NCBI GenBank assembly: GCA_963573385.1
Contig: CAUYLG010004887.1
Span: 1-64,000 of the forward strand
Origin: Cacajao melanocephalus
Taxonomy: Eukaryota > Chordata > Mammalia > Primates > Pitheciidae
Direction of reading: 5' to 3'
DNA length: 64,000 nucleotides
Positions 22,101 through 34,440 of the stretch are shown piece by piece. The notes beneath the pieces are model-generated. The model searched no databases, was not told the DNA's origin, and was given only the letters and a program-made list of their open reading frames with translations. Every line of letters begins with the position of its first letter. Position 1 is the first letter of the stretch. The translations under genes were made by a program, and so were the position numbers.

Positions 22101-22664
22101 CCCCTCCATTAAAATTGATTTCCCAATTCAACCCCCACTCTTCCCTTGATGTCTTTGTCCAATGCTTGCTTTGTACTCCTCCTGCCAGCTTTCCCAGAGC
22201 TTCATGTGCACTGATAGCCACTATACCCTGAGCTGCTAGCACCCGTTGCAAGCTCTCTGGAGAACTTTATGCTACGTTATCCACAGCTGTTATTTAGCTA
22301 GGATCGTCTCTTCTACTTCTGCATGAACCCATCAAGCTTGCCTTTTGTCTAGGAGCAATGGAAATTCAACAGGAAAATGCTGATTTAATATGGAGACCTA
22401 TTAGTCAAAGTCTAATAGGTTCCAGGGAATAGTAGGAAGGGTCAACTGTGAGCTTCCCTCCCAAGGCACTTTCAGTCCAGCAGAGCAGAGACAGCCAGAG
22501 GGGAGCTGAGGAGGCCATTCAAGAAGATACCTTCCAAACTGAGATTGCAGGACTGTGGGACCTAAGAGCAAGGTAGTCCTAAAGGCAAGATGCCTTAATT
22601 TTGCATAGGCCAATCTGAGGCCCAAAAGGTTGCTATTAGCAGAGATTGGGAGCATTAGGAAGGT
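19181..22664. other. 3.5-kb repeat-poor segment, candidate non-coding regulatory sequence
   Basis: Apart from a CA microsatellite at 20849-20867 I recognise no interspersed repeat here, which is unusual next to such dense repeats. 21560-21990 has GTTAATAACTGCAC, GACAATGGGG and GGACAAAGTG, which resemble homeodomain/HNF1 and SOX/TCF sites. I see no open frame with coding character and no splice-bounded exon I could defend. Confidence 0.4.
20849..20867. repeat. (CA)n microsatellite
   Basis: About nine CA units, preceded by an AAC-rich imperfect run. Confidence 0.95.
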
Positions 22665-22930
22665 GTAATATTAGCAGGAGCTGATAACAATGTTCACATT
22701 TCATGAACGCTTGCTAAGAGTCAGGACCTGCGCAGAGAGCTTTACATTCAGTCTTTCATGTCATCCTCACCTTAACTTGAGAGGTTGGTCCTATTATTTT
22801 TCTACATGTTTACAAAAGTGGAAATTAAGAGATTAAATAACTTTTGCAACATCACAGAGTCAGAGAATCAGAGAGCTAGTCTGAAACCAGGGTTCTGCCA
22901 CCATGGTCTGTGTACCTTTGACCTTCTACC
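22665..22930 (-). mobile_element. MIR SINE
   Basis: Reverse MIR order: 'gagctttacattcagtcttt', 'catcctcaccttaac', 'gaaattaagagattaaataa', 'cagagaatcagagagctagt' and 'ctgaaaccagggttctg'. Confidence 0.8.
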
Positions 22931-24274
22931 ATTTATGTAACTTCCTTCAAATAAGAAGAAAACAATAAACTACCATCGAGTGAAAATGCCTTACCCATGT
23001 GCCTGATTTCCTTGCTCTTTGTGAATCCTGAGCCTGGCCTTTTCTGGTTCAGGACTCCAGGTGTCATTAAAAACATCCATTGCAGAAAAGATCTTTCCCT
23101 AAAGGGCCTTGGTTCCCTCACTTGTAAAATGAGAGGGTCGGACCAGGTAATTTCAGAAGTCCCTTCTGGTTCTTACATACTTTGATTCCAAACAAAGATA
23201 GCCATCCTTGAAGACTGTAAATTTCCACCCTTTTTACGGGCCCTAAAGAGGAAGGAAAGGAAAGAAAAATTGATCACATGCTTGTGCAAATTTAAGTAAT
23301 AGAGAACAGAGATGCTACCCTTGTGAATTCCTGGGTGATATGCATGACTTGGAAAAGGAAGAAAAGTATTTCATGTAATACCATAGGGCACCTTTAGCTC
23401 AGCCTTTCTTCCTGAAATAAAAATACAACTGAGGTTTTCAAGTTAGTTGGTGGATGGATCGCCCTGTTCTCCCTCATCATTCTTGTATGATTCAACAAAC
23501 ATTAGAGAGAAATTTTTCTGCTTAAGTTCCTTCCTACAACAGAAGTAAATATCTTACTTTTATCAAAATACATTTCTTAAAGATAAAATACAATTCTACA
23601 ATACTGTTTCAGATAGATTTGCCATAAGTCAGATACTCTCGTTCAAATAATGGACTATGAGCATCATCCATCTTGAGAAGTCAAGAAGTACAGAACTTGG
23701 TCTTATTAAGGTGCTCTGTTATGAGGCCCGGTCACTGATACAATGAATTGTTTTTCAACAGTGCTGTGGCTGCCACCATAAGTCTCCAGCTTGAATGAAA
23801 AGGCAATTAAGAAAGGAACTTGGAACAAGAAACTCAAGCTAAATACTCTTCTTTTTCCAGTTCTAACATAATTAAAATGGTGTGTAACTGCCAGCTGGCT
23901 AAAACTAAATAAAAATGTGCAATTAAGGGACACCAGTGAGACCAGCTATATCTCAGAAAACTCTCTTTCCTGCTAGTGCCACTTGTTACTTACTTTACTT
24001 TCTTGCAGGAGTTTCTACTAAGCTGTAGTAAACCTTGCATGTGGGCAATGGAAAGGTTGTATTTCCTGATTTCCCATTTCACAACTCTCAGCTACTCTAG
24101 AGGTGGTTGGCCCTAAGGGATTAAAGGCACTTCCTGCTGCTTTGCACAGGGTCCATTAGCCTGAAAGTGTTCAAAACCCGTGGCCCACTCCATATTACCT
24201 TCTTATGTAACCATGATAAGAAAGCCTTAGTCTTCCAAGAAGGCAAAATATCATACCCCATCAAGGACTGTAAT
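22931..24274. other. Largely unrecognised DNA
   Basis: 23105-23180 ('cacttgtaaaatgagaggg' then 'cagaagtcccttctggttct') resembles a short MIR-type fragment. The remainder is unique-looking and lacks a gene signal. Confidence 0.4.
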
Positions 24275-24791
24275 AGCAATATATCATTACATTAAAAATA
24301 CTATAGAACTTAGTGACTTAATGAAGACCATATATAATTATTATCACACTTGGGGTCAGGAATCTGGGCATGACTTACCTGGATCATTGTCTTGAGGGTC
24401 TCTCACAAGGCTGCAATCAAGGTTTAACTGAAGTAGGATTTACTTCCTAGCTCTTGCAGTGGTTGTTGTCAAACTTTAGTGCCTGGGGTCCAGTTGCACT
24501 AAGAGTCTCAGATTCTTGCTGGCTGCTGGCTAGAGGCCACCCTAATTTCCTTGCCATGTGGCCTCTTTCACATAGCAGCTTTTTTCATCGAGGCCAACAA
24601 GACAGAGTCTGCTTACAATCTTTTGTAACCTAATCATAGAATTGACATCACATCACTTTATATATTCTCTTGATTTGAAGTAAGTTACTAGTTCAGTCAG
24701 CCAATGGCACTCAATGGGAGCAGATTTCACAAGGATGTAAACACCAGGAGGTAGGGATTATTGGGAGTTGTCTTAGAAGGCATCTACCACA
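24275..24791 (-). mobile_element. MLT1-like ancient LTR (ERVL-MaLR)
   Basis: On the minus strand it begins TGTGGTAGATGCCTTCTAAG, the usual MaLR start, and carries an 'agagaccctcaagac' region and other MLT1-style blocks. The far end is eroded and no target duplication can be read. A related MaLR class remains possible. Confidence 0.5.
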
Positions 24792-25175
24792 AGAACAAAT
24801 AGGATTCCAGGATTAGATCATCCCCAAATGGTAGAGGCCAAGATCTAATCAATTAAATTAGCCTCCTGCCCAATTTTTATAGCAATATCATCATTCTAGC
24901 AAAAATACACTTTTCAGTTACAGGTGCCCTCCTCTCGCTTCCAATATGACCTACATATGTGTGATCATCACAGCTACTACTTGGAAATAGAATCTTTTCT
25001 TTTATAGTAGCTAAACCTAGACTGCTGTATTATTTCTCACATAATTTACAAGAGTAACTCTTATAGTTTAGTTTCTTTTGATGTAAACTACACATACACA
25101 ACTGTTTTAAATTTACCAATAAAACCTTGTGGCAAATGGGCAAGTTACTTTCCTATTTTGAATGTAAATTTTCTT
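24792..25175. other. Stretch without recognised features
   Basis: AT-rich DNA between an LTR and an L1 piece. Nothing recognised. Confidence 0.4.
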
Positions 25176-25998
25176 TCCTGAATGGTATTCCCTAGGTTGT
25201 CTTCCTGGGTTTTATAGTTTTGGCTTTTACATTAAAGTCTTTAATCCATCTTGAATTAATTTTTGTATATGATGTAAGAAAGGGATCCAGTTTCAATATT
25301 CTGCATATGGCTAGCCAGTTATAAGGCACCATTTATTGAATAGGGAATCCTTTCCCCATTGGTTTTCTTTTTCGGGTTTGCTGATGATCAGGTAGTTGGA
25401 GGTGTGCAGTCTTATTTCTCGGTTTTCTATTCTGTTCTATTTGTCTCTGCATCTGTGTGTGTACCAGTACCATGCTGTTTTGGTTACTGTAGCACTGTAG
25501 TATGGTTTTAAGTTGGGTAGCACGATGCCTCTAGCTTTGTTCTTTTTTATTAGGATTGCCTTAGCTATTCAGGCTCTTTTTTGATTCCATATGAATTTTA
25601 AAGTAGTTTTTTTCTAGTTCTGTAAGAATGTCAGTGGTAGTTTAACAGGAAGAGCACTGAATCTATAAATTGCTTTGGGCAGTATGGTCACTTTAATCAT
25701 ATTGATTCTTCCTATCCATGAGGATGGAATGTTTTTCCATTTGCTTGTGTCATCTCTGATTTCTTTGAGCAGTGGTTTGTAGTTCTCCTTGGAGAAATTT
25801 TTACCTCCCTAGTTAGCTGTATTCCTAGTATTTTATTATTTTTGTGCCAATCATGAATGGGAGTTTGCTTGTAATTTGGCTCTTGGCTTAACTGTTCCTG
25901 GTGTACAGGAAAGCTAGTTATTTTCGCACATTGGTTTTGTATTCTGAGACTTTGCTGTTCTTGCTTATCAGCTTAAGCTTTGAGGCTGAGATGATGGG
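25176..25998 (-). mobile_element. LINE-1 ORF2 internal fragment
   Basis: Minus-strand ORF2 from the late RT region to just before the C-terminal segment. Landmarks include 'aagggatccagtttcaatat', 'cattggttttctttttcggg', 'ccagtaccatgctgttttgg' and 'gtcatctctgatttctttga' on the plus strand. Both L1 ends are missing and there is no poly-A, so this is a rearranged fragment, not a simple insertion. Confidence 0.93.
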
Positions 25999-26748
25999 GT
26001 CAATTTGTAACAGGGAGCTGTGTGTCAAAATTTACCACACAACAAATATCATAGAGAACTTTGTATGTCACACTAATCCTGATATTTTAGAGCATTTTAA
26101 AATATAACTTCAACAGGGTTCCTTCTGAACTTTCTTTGGTTGAGCACCATAAAATGTACTTCTTTTGAATTTAGTGGCCATGATGTATAAAAATGTGTAT
26201 CTTTAAACATTTTATGACAGGTCTCAGGAACTGAGTGGAACTGAACAGAAACAGACTCATCTGCCCTATTTTGTGCTTCTTCCAGGACATACACTCACAT
26301 CTATGCCACTTTTTTGAAAAGTACAAGATCCCTAAAGACATTCACACTGTTGGACCTAGTAGAGCTACAAGCTGAAAATTGATGTAGGAAAACAACCAGA
26401 GATATACAGGGAGGTATACTCTGGTGTTATTTTTAATAGCAAAATTCAAAGCAATTAAAATGTAAAATAGTTGCAAAAAGGTTAAATAAGTACTTTAGGT
26501 ATATATGATTAAGTTGTCTGCAGCTTTAAAACTCTTGCCTGTTGGTAGTAAAATGTTACCATGCCCATTTTACCAGTGAGAAAGCTAAAATCAGAGAAAT
26601 TCAGTTCCTTGTACAATGTGAAAGTGTCATAACCTCTAAGCTTGAAAAGTGACCTCTGGTCATTTAGTTCAACTCTAATTTAATGTGAGAGCCTTCTCCA
26701 TATTGCCCTAAGTCATCTTTCAATATGCCTGCTACTTCCAGTGGACAG
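25999..26748. other. Stretch without recognised features
   Basis: AT-rich DNA. No gene or named repeat recognised. Confidence 0.4.
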
Positions 26749-27193
26749 TGTGATAGATAGAATAAGGGACCCCAAAGATATCTTCATTCTAATCCTGGGG
26801 AGCAGCAAATATGTTATTTTACATGGCAAAGATGAATTAAATCTGCAGATGAAATTAACGTTGCTAATCAACTGACTTTAGAAGAGAGATTTTCTTGTAT
26901 TATCTGCATGGGCCCAATGTAATCACAGGGGTCCTTAAAAGTGAAAGGAAGAAGCAGGAGGCCAGAAGGAATTGTGACAATGGAAAAATGGGGGAATGCA
27001 GGCTACCTATGGAAGCTGGAAAAGTTGAGAGAACAATCTCCTGTAGAGCCTCTGGAAGAATGCAACCCTACTGATTTTTGCCCAGTCAGATCTGTTTTGA
27101 ACTTTTGACCTCCAGAAGTATGAAATAATACATGTGCATTAACCCACTCAGTTTGTAGCAATTTTTTAGAGCACCCATAGGAAACTGATACCC
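26749..27193 (+). mobile_element. MLT1-type LTR (ERVL-MaLR)
   Basis: It opens TGTGATAGATAGAATAAGGG and closes 'ataggaaactgatac', with 'caggggtccttaaaagtgaa', 'acctccagaagtatgaaata' and 'caatttttta' in LTR order. It is a solo LTR without internal genes. Confidence 0.85.
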
Positions 27194-29603
27194 AGGTAGC
27201 TCTTCACTTCCCCAAATGGCTTCCACATTCCAGATCTGGCAAGGCAATGTGGAAGATTGAACTAAATATTTATTGACTAGGATAAACCTGAAAGATAGAC
27301 TTTGGTATGAAGGACTGACTTCAGAATACACTTCTGATGGCTCACTCAAATCCGAATGCAAAAGCACATTTCAGTCCATGGAAATGATGTGATATAATAG
27401 ATCTCACCACGTTATCTTGCAATTACATCCCACATTGGTTGCAGAGGCTACCTCCCACATATGGCAGTACATAGCATCTTGAGATCCTCTGGGTTCTTAT
27501 AAATTATTAGACATAGATATGGTGATTAATTAAATGTCTTATTTAGTGAACACACTGTAATAATTGATGAAGTTGAAGACTTATTTAGATGCTTATTCGT
27601 AACCTATATCCTGGACATTTTCAGTAGGGATTTAACAAAGAGTGTTTTCTTCTTATACAATTTACCAGACTTGAATTGTTAGCGAGGAAATAAAAGAGTC
27701 ATCACCTTATATATTAATCATTAGATTTCATAGTTGGTTACAGTTATTTTATTTATTACCATTATCTGCATAAAATACAATATTTAAATACATATAGGCA
27801 GTCACATGTATTCAGGGGCTTATAACCTAGGAAAAAGAAGCCCCGTTTCTCTGTGTGCCCTTTGTTTACTTGCAATGACCCAAAGACACATTTCTAATTA
27901 TGTAGGGACATCACCCAATAATGCAACTGCTGTTAAAAGATCACAAATTAAATGGCAAGAACCGAAGGCAACCTGGAGTTTTTTGAGAGCAATCTTAGAG
28001 CTTGGAGAATTCATAAACCAAGTAAACCTTCTGACATAACTATAAAATGTGGTATAAACCCTAGAAAAAAAATGGTCATCTTGAAAGGGTAACAGCACTT
28101 TTATGAGAATTCCAACCGCACCATGGCAACATCAACCCGTCAAAGCAAATGAAGGGTACTAAAAGTAAAATTAAACATGATGAAGGGGACACCAGCTTGC
28201 TAACAGCTTTCCAAGCAGTAAAGCTTTCAAATGTTATCTCTTCATTGGTCTGTTCAATCACACATGCCTGCTACCAAGCTTTATCATATTATGTATCTTT
28301 CTCATCACTGCAGGCTGCCACAGCTTTGATGGACTTGTCTGTGTATTCACAAAGGAGGGGAAGAGAGCGCTTCCCTTCCCCCACTGCACCCCTCCTATGC
28401 GTCCTCATTCCTCTTCCGTAATTCTTCTCTCCCACCGTCCTCTCTTGCCCTTGTTCTGATGTCCAACATGAGTCTCTCTGGCATCCACAAAGGTTGTTGT
28501 GCAGCTCTGAGCTTTGGGGACTAAATATAGATCAATGCCCCATCCTATACTCAGTCATCCAAGAAACAGGTTCCAATGAACGTCTGACTTTGTCCTCTCT
28601 TTTTGCTTTCAAAAATCATCCTTCCTTCCTCATGGTTCTTTTTCCTCCTTATAATCCCCCTTCCCTACCCCTTCTACAACCTCCTGCCGGGAAAACTGTG
28701 AGGGCATTTTCGTGTGTTAACTAACGGACTGGCTAATACCCTGGTCCGAATGCCTTTCCCAGTTTGCAGGGACCCAGAAATCTCAAGGTTACGTTTTATT
28801 CCCTGACCTACTCCACCACCAGGGAGTCAGGACAAAATTCTGTGCCTTTCTTTCAGTGCCGAAAACCTCTCTTAACTCTATTTCCCAGTTCGAAACAAAT
28901 AAGGTTCCCATTCATTGTGCGTGGGGTGTTTGCACATGCCAAATTCCTCAGCCTTTAGACCATATGAGTTATTCAACTCTACGAGAAGAAAAAAAAGAAA
29001 CACAAATGACGAAACTGCCAACTTAGGCCTCCCATCGCCCACACAGTGATGAGAATATGGGAGAAAAAATAAAAAGCCCGGATACCACGCTGTGGTGCTT
29101 ACAAATAGTCAATAGGGGGTGGAAAGGGAAAGGAGAAACCAAGAAAAGAAAGGCAAAGTTGCTGCAGCCAAGTCTCTCATAAAATTGCCATGTTTTAGCC
29201 CGAGTTTATTGTCTGTTGGTGTTGGTAATTGAATTGCTTTCTTCACTGTGAGCTAGTATGGGAACCCACCTCCATTTTCTATGATCAACATTGAAGTGTG
29301 TTCCCAGTGAAATCAGACCCTTTGATTCATTCACCCATTCAACAAACACGGAGCCTCCAGTGTTTGCAGAGTAGGACTAGGAATGCATTTGAAGTATGAG
29401 AAAGGGCAGCAGAGAACCTATGTATGGGCACTTAGAGAAGATTCCTAAGGGCACCTTGAGGGCTCCACAATAATGCTTGACACACTTCTCTGCATGTCTG
29501 CCTCATGAGTCCAGTCTCAGGTATTTGGTTGTTCTTGTTCTAGCCTCCAACTGGGAACTCATGTGTCTGTCTTTGCTATTTTCCCATCTCTAATTCTCTC
29601 ACT
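27194..29603. other. 2.4-kb repeat-free segment
   Basis: I recognise no interspersed repeat in this stretch. 28100-28960 is richer in GC and C/T than its surroundings. Several small open frames have no domain. It could hold conserved non-coding sequence. Confidence 0.4.
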
Positions 29604-29620
29604 AAAGAATCACTGTATAG

Positions 29621-29686
29621 TGAGCTGAGATCGTGCCACTGCACTCCACCCAGGCACCTGATTACAGACCGAGACTCTTTCTAAAA
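29621..29686 (+). mobile_element. Mini-Alu (5'-truncated to about 66 bp) with perfect TSD
   Basis: Only the Alu 3' end is present: 'tgagctgagatcgtgccact', 'gcactcca', a diverged middle, 'gagactctttct' and a short A-tail. It lies between perfect 17-bp copies of AAAGAATCACTGTATAG (29604-29620 and 29687-29703). This shows L1-driven retroposition of a severely truncated copy. Confidence 0.92.
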
Positions 29687-29703
29687 AAAGAATCACTGTA
29701 TAG

Positions 29704-30240
29704 TTCTCCACCTCCTATCTACAGTTGCTGCTTAAAGTACAGGTATTTATTTGGGAGATATACTAAAAATATAAATGAGATTATGGTTCTAAAAAGAACT
29801 GTCTCATTGTGTGTATACATAAAAATACACATGTGTAAATGTGCACACATAAGCGCACGTGCACACACACACACACATTACTTTAGTTGTATTATTCTTT
29901 ATTTCAGTTGATCCTAATCTAATTAAAGCAATCAATATCTCTTCTCAAAGTGTAAGAACTTGGTTATGTGGTGTGGTTTAAGATGTCAAAGCCAACACAT
30001 GTACTTCTTAGATGGTTGTCACATAAAGAAGCCTGAACTACAGAAATTTAGGGAAGAGAGCAGGACTGAGATCTCAATAAGTAGGGGGCTGTTACTCTAA
30101 TCACCGTCTTTCAGCAATTTGCTCTGTGGCCTTGGATGAGTCACTTTTATTTTAAAATGTAAACATATGCATAAATAAAATTATAAATACAAATAGGTTT
30201 ATATCTATATTTTTAATGCCAACTATATGTAAAAACCAGG
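29704..30240. other. Unrecognised DNA with a CA repeat
   Basis: A (CA)8 run sits at 29862-29877. 30100-30150 has a MIR-like 'gtggccttggatgagtcac' block, too short to call. Confidence 0.45.
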
Positions 30241-30600
30241 AGTATTAGTTTGCGAGGGTTGCCATAACAAAATATTACAGACTGGATGGCTTAAACAATA
30301 GATATATATTTTCTCCCAGTTCTGGAGGCCGAAAGTCCATGATTAAGGTATCCTTGGATTTGATTTCTTCTGAGGCTCTTCTCCTTGCTTGCTAATGGCC
30401 ACTTTTGCACTGTACTGTGATGATGGCTGCCTTTTCTCTGTACACATGTGTCTTGGATGTCTCTTCCTCTTCTGATAATGGCTTTACTTTAACTTGATTA
30501 TCTCTTTGAAGACCTCATCTCCAAATGCAGTTCTATTCTGAGGTACTGGGGTTAGGACTTTAACATATGAATTTTGGACGGACATTGTTCACCCCATGAC
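30241..30600 (-). mobile_element. MLT1-type LTR (ERVL-MaLR)
   Basis: Reverse orientation: 'gtattagtttgcgagggttg', 'ttctcccagttctggaggcc', 'gaagacctcatctccaaatg' and 'catatgaattttggacgg' follow the MLT1 order from end to start. Confidence 0.88.
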
Positions 30601-30759
30601 GTTAGGTGCCAGGGCTACAAACTAAATGGGGCAAAAGGCAGTCATTGAGAGAAATGAGGTTAATTATACTGCAGTGTAAGAAGAGCAGCAATAGAGGCAG
30701 ACAGTGACTGGGTAGACTGAGGGTTCAGAAGTGAAGTCAGCAAGTCAGCTTGACAGGGT

Positions 30760-31165
30760 CAAAGAAAATATCAAAAGGGAGACAGTATTTGCACTGGGTC
30801 TGGCAGTCGTAACAGGGATTTTCTAGGGGAAGACTGAGAAAATGGAAGGGAAAGCATGAGGCAGTGGCAGGGCATTTTGTAAGGGTAAATATTTAAAGGT
30901 CAACGCAGTGGCCTGTGTAGGCCAGTGCTATCTCACAGTAAGAACCTATTGTGATACTTGGGAGGAGAGAAATGTGTCCCAGACATCCTCAGCCAATTAG
31001 GCTCCTAACTGGCCTAAATCTCACTTGAGCCTATCTGAGCCATGGTGAATTTTATAGGTCTTTACTTTGTATGCAGTGCTGTCCCAAGGTCCCTGGAGGA
31101 TAGAAGAGACATGAACCCTGTCTCTTCGCAGTCTAGATAGGAAGATCAAACAGCTGAAATAAGTG
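30760..31165 (-). mobile_element. L2 relics, two blocks
   Basis: 30760-30890 ('ttgcactgggtctggcagtc') and 31035-31165 ('atgaaccctgtctcttcgca', 'gtctagataggaag') look like reverse L2 3' region with a gap between them. Divergence is high. Confidence 0.4.
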
Positions 31166-31377
31166 GAATAACATTACAAGTCAACAAACAGACAATTCCC
31201 AAAACTACTCGCTTCCTCCCCTTCAGGTGTGTTTGCTCCTGGATAAAAAGAGGATTATTAGACTGAATCTTCTGCTCAAGGATCAAATGGGCCATGACAG
31301 GGTTTCTTGAACTTGAGTAATATTTTCAAAAAAAAAATTCACAGATCTCCCCTATGTTGGCTTAAATGATTGACATT

Positions 31378-31615
31378 ACTTAAGAGCGTAGACTCAAGAG
31401 CCACACTGCCTGGGTTTGAATGTCATATCTGATGTTTACCAGTTCTATGACATTGGTCAAATTATTAAATCTCTCTTTGCCTCAGTCTCCTCATTTGTAA
31501 CATGAGGATAACAACAATACTTATATTTATAATACTGTTATGAAAATTAAATGTGTTAATATTTGCAAAGCACTTAAAACATGTTCCTAGTATCTTATAG
31601 GTGTTATATATGTGT
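31378..31615 (+). mobile_element. MIR SINE, nearly complete
   Basis: Full MIR order: 'gccacactgcctgggtttga', 'ttctatgacattggtcaaat', 'tgcctcagtctcctcatttg', 'gttatgaaaattaaatgtg' and 'gcaaagcacttaaaacatg'. Confidence 0.92.
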
Positions 31616-32289
31616 TAAATAAGATTTTCTATAAATGTATAAGGTAACACTAGGAATGAAATCTTTATGCATATAGCTCTTAATTGGCTGTAAAAACAAT
31701 TTGAAAACTACTTGGCTATAAGGCAAGATAGTTTGAAAATTAAGGCAAAATAAAACTAGGAAACAAGTAAAATTCAAATTTACAGTGTTAATTCAATGTG
31801 ACGAATCATGTTTTTGTTTAAACAAAAATCAGAGATGTTGCCATTAATTTATATAAAGATTTAGACTCATATATAGTTCTACAGTGAATTTGCTTCTGTA
31901 TTTTGACTCTAGTAATAATAATGTAGAGGAAGTCTGTGTGCATGCATAGTAAGCTTTTTAGAATACTGTGAATACTTTTAATACTTTGTTTCCTATTTCA
32001 GAACAATCAGACCTCATTCTTTATCAACACTTGGTTAGTGAGCAGTCCTGGAATGCCAATTTTAATTAAATGTTGTCATTACATTATTAGTGAACCCTGC
32101 ATGAAATTGTTCTCTAAATAACGAAGTTGCTTCAAGTCAGAAATTTGGAGGCCATTCATGATTTCAACCTCTCTATTCCCATCGTTGAACTGAGCAAATC
32201 TTGACAAGTATTTTGTGACTCTGTCTTTTTCTTATCTACTTTGCCACCAAAGGCTGAACAACCATTTCTTTGTGTTTCTGCCCAGCCTC
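31616..32289. other. Stretch without recognised features
   Basis: AT-rich DNA. No gene or named repeat recognised. Confidence 0.4.
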
Positions 32290-33710
32290 CTAACTACCCT
32301 CCCCATCTATGCTTGTGCACCCAATTTTTCTCCTTACAGAAGTTTACATTAACTTTAAAAATGTAAGTATTATCCTGTCACTCTGCTGACCAAACTCAGC
32401 TCTGATTACCTCCAGGGCCCAGCATTATTGGCAATGTCCCTTCTCTCCAACCTGTCTGAAGCCATACCCCCTTGTACACTACCCCAGCCATGCTGGTTTG
32501 CATTAATTTTCTTCCCATCTAGTCATGACTTTTCAGGCCTTGGGGGCTTTGATCTGTGATCCACGATCCTTCTCTCTGTGGAATGTTCATTCCACATGGC
32601 TGGTTTTTTCTCCTCCTTCAGATGTTGGTGTAAAAGCTATCTCCTCAGAGAGGGCTTCTCAAGCCTTTCTAATGACATTATCCCTGATCCCAGTTCATTA
32701 CTCTCTATCATGCCATGTCAATTTCCTTTATAGCATGTGTCACAATTTATAATCATAGTGATAGGGACAGGAGGCAGGAAAATTCTGGGCAGATGAGGGA
32801 GGGTCTCCGGCAAGGGCACCACCCTCAAGCCAAAGGGCTTAATACCACAGCCCAGAGTGAGAACTTACATCCTTGTTTTCCCACTCAAGTGCTGCCTTTT
32901 CCAAAACCACCCATGTCTCTGCTCCACCTGCCCCATCCTGTGTTCATAAAAACCCCAGACTCAGCCAGCAGAGAGAGGAAATGTAGCTGGAGAATTGGCT
33001 TGACTTCAGGACAGTTTGATGGCATAACTTCTGAGAGGAGACTGGCCAGGGAAGGCCAAACTCCAGGGGAAGATTACCTTCCCACTCTGTCCTCATTTTA
33101 TCTCCTCTTCCCTCTGAGAGCCACTTTCGTCATCAACAAAGTCCCCTGCATTTACCACCTTTAATTTGTTCATGTGATCTCATTCCTTTTGGATGCTGGA
33201 CAAGAACTTGGGTGCCACAAGTGTGGGTGCAAAAGGCTCTTTCTCACACTGATGCTCCACTGAGCTGTTGACACTTAAGCCATCCAGTGATGGCATAACT
33301 AAAGGGCACTGTAACACTTCCTCTGGGCTTCAGGGGTTGTGGGTAGCCTTCCCTATATGCTGCTCAGGGGCTGGTATAGAGTTCACTCTTGCCAGTGCCC
33401 AAAAGCACTCACCCCAGCTCCTACACTCTCTTATCTATGCTCCCTGTCCCATGAGGGGTAGAGCAGTGAGTGAGTGGAGCTTGCCCTTGCCAACACCCAT
33501 GCACTCCAGTTCATGCCCATGAAGGGGTTAGGAAAAGTTCCTGCTTCAATAGACTTATTTATTTGCTTATTTACTTTGCATTCCCTTTGTGAGAATGTCA
33601 GCAACCTAAGCCCAGCCATCAGGGTGGATTAATGTACCTATGAGTACCTAATATCTAGCACAATACCTGGCACATAGTAGGCACTTTAGAATATTTGATT
33701 AACAGATGTT
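32290..33710 (+). mobile_element. L2 LINE 3' region split by an LTR
   Basis: The left part (32290-32754) has 'tctgattacctccagggccc', 'gccatgctggtttgcattaa' and 'gggcttctcaagcctttcta'. The right part (33553-33710) resumes with 'acttatttatttgctt' and ends with 'gcacaatacctggcacatag', the L2 tail. The LTR at 32759-33548 separates them. Confidence 0.8.
32759..33548 (+). mobile_element. Solo ERV1 LTR, 790 bp, TSD ATAG
   Basis: It starts TGATAGGGACAGG and ends TTCCTGCTTCA, with perfect 4-bp direct repeats ATAG at 32755-32758 and 33549-33552. Inside are 'gttcataaaaaccccagac' (TATA-like, near 32942-32958) and a U5 with 'gatgctggacaagaacttgg'. The polyadenylation position reads AACAAA. Its start matches the start of the LTR at 2494-3237, so the two belong to the same ERV1 LTR group. 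No internal viral genes remain. Confidence 0.88.
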
Positions 33711-33892
33711 TAATCTAAATCCATTATTGATGGAATTCAGATCAGGAGAGTTCATCATATATTTACAACTACATTAACTCCAAAATGTACTTCTGCAAGT
33801 AGTCCATATAGATAGGGTTTGAGTAATACATCTTTTTGAGATGTGAATACAGAATCTGGGGCCATGGTGCCAGTTTTTTGGTTTTGACACAT

Positions 33893-34440
33893 TGTATTAG
33901 TTTTATATGGTTGCTGTATCAAATCATCACAAATTTAGCAGGTTACAACAACGAAACTTTATTCTCCTACAGTTCTGTCATTCATAAATCTGACATGAGT
34001 CTCACTGAGGTAAAATCAAGATGTCAGTAGGGTTGCAATCTTTCCTGGAGGCTCTAGGGAAAATCAATTTTATTGACTTTTTAGCTCTAGAGGCTGCCCT
34101 CACTCCTTGGCTCATGGCCTCATGCCTCCATCTTCAAAGACAGCAATGGTGAGTTGAATGCCTCTTACATTGCCTCTCTCTCACCCTTATTTGGCTATGT
34201 ATCTCTTTCTGACTTCAGCCAAGAAGGATTATCCACCCTTTTTTTTTTGTTTTTTTGAGACAGAGTTTTGCTCTTGTTGCTGGATTCTCCACTTTTAAGG
34301 AGATTACGTGATTAAGTCAGGCCCCCTAGAATAAATCCAGGATATCTTTGTCTCAAGGTCTGTGACTTCAATCACATCTGTAAGGTCCCTTTGTCACGTA
34401 AGTAACATTGACAGATTCTGGGGATAACTCGGCTCTCTCA
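33893..34440 (-). mobile_element. MLT1-type LTR with a mini-Alu insert
   Basis: Starts TGTATTAGTTTTATATGG on the plus strand. It includes 'actttattctcctacagttc', 'tcctggaggctctagggaaa', 'catggcctcatgcctccatc' and 'tcacatctgtaaggtccctt'. The right edge is eroded. Confidence 0.8.
34238..34285 (-). mobile_element. Mini-Alu, about 45 bp
   Basis: A T-run followed by 'ttttttgagacagagttttg' and 'ctcttgttgctgga' is the last few tens of bases of an Alu on the minus strand, ending abruptly within the MLT1 LTR. No clear target duplication was found. Confidence 0.65.

Noticed and set aside
32715..33164. 149-codon open frame on the plus strand
   Set aside because: It begins in L2 and runs through the LTR. 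No domain is visible and the composition follows the LTR.
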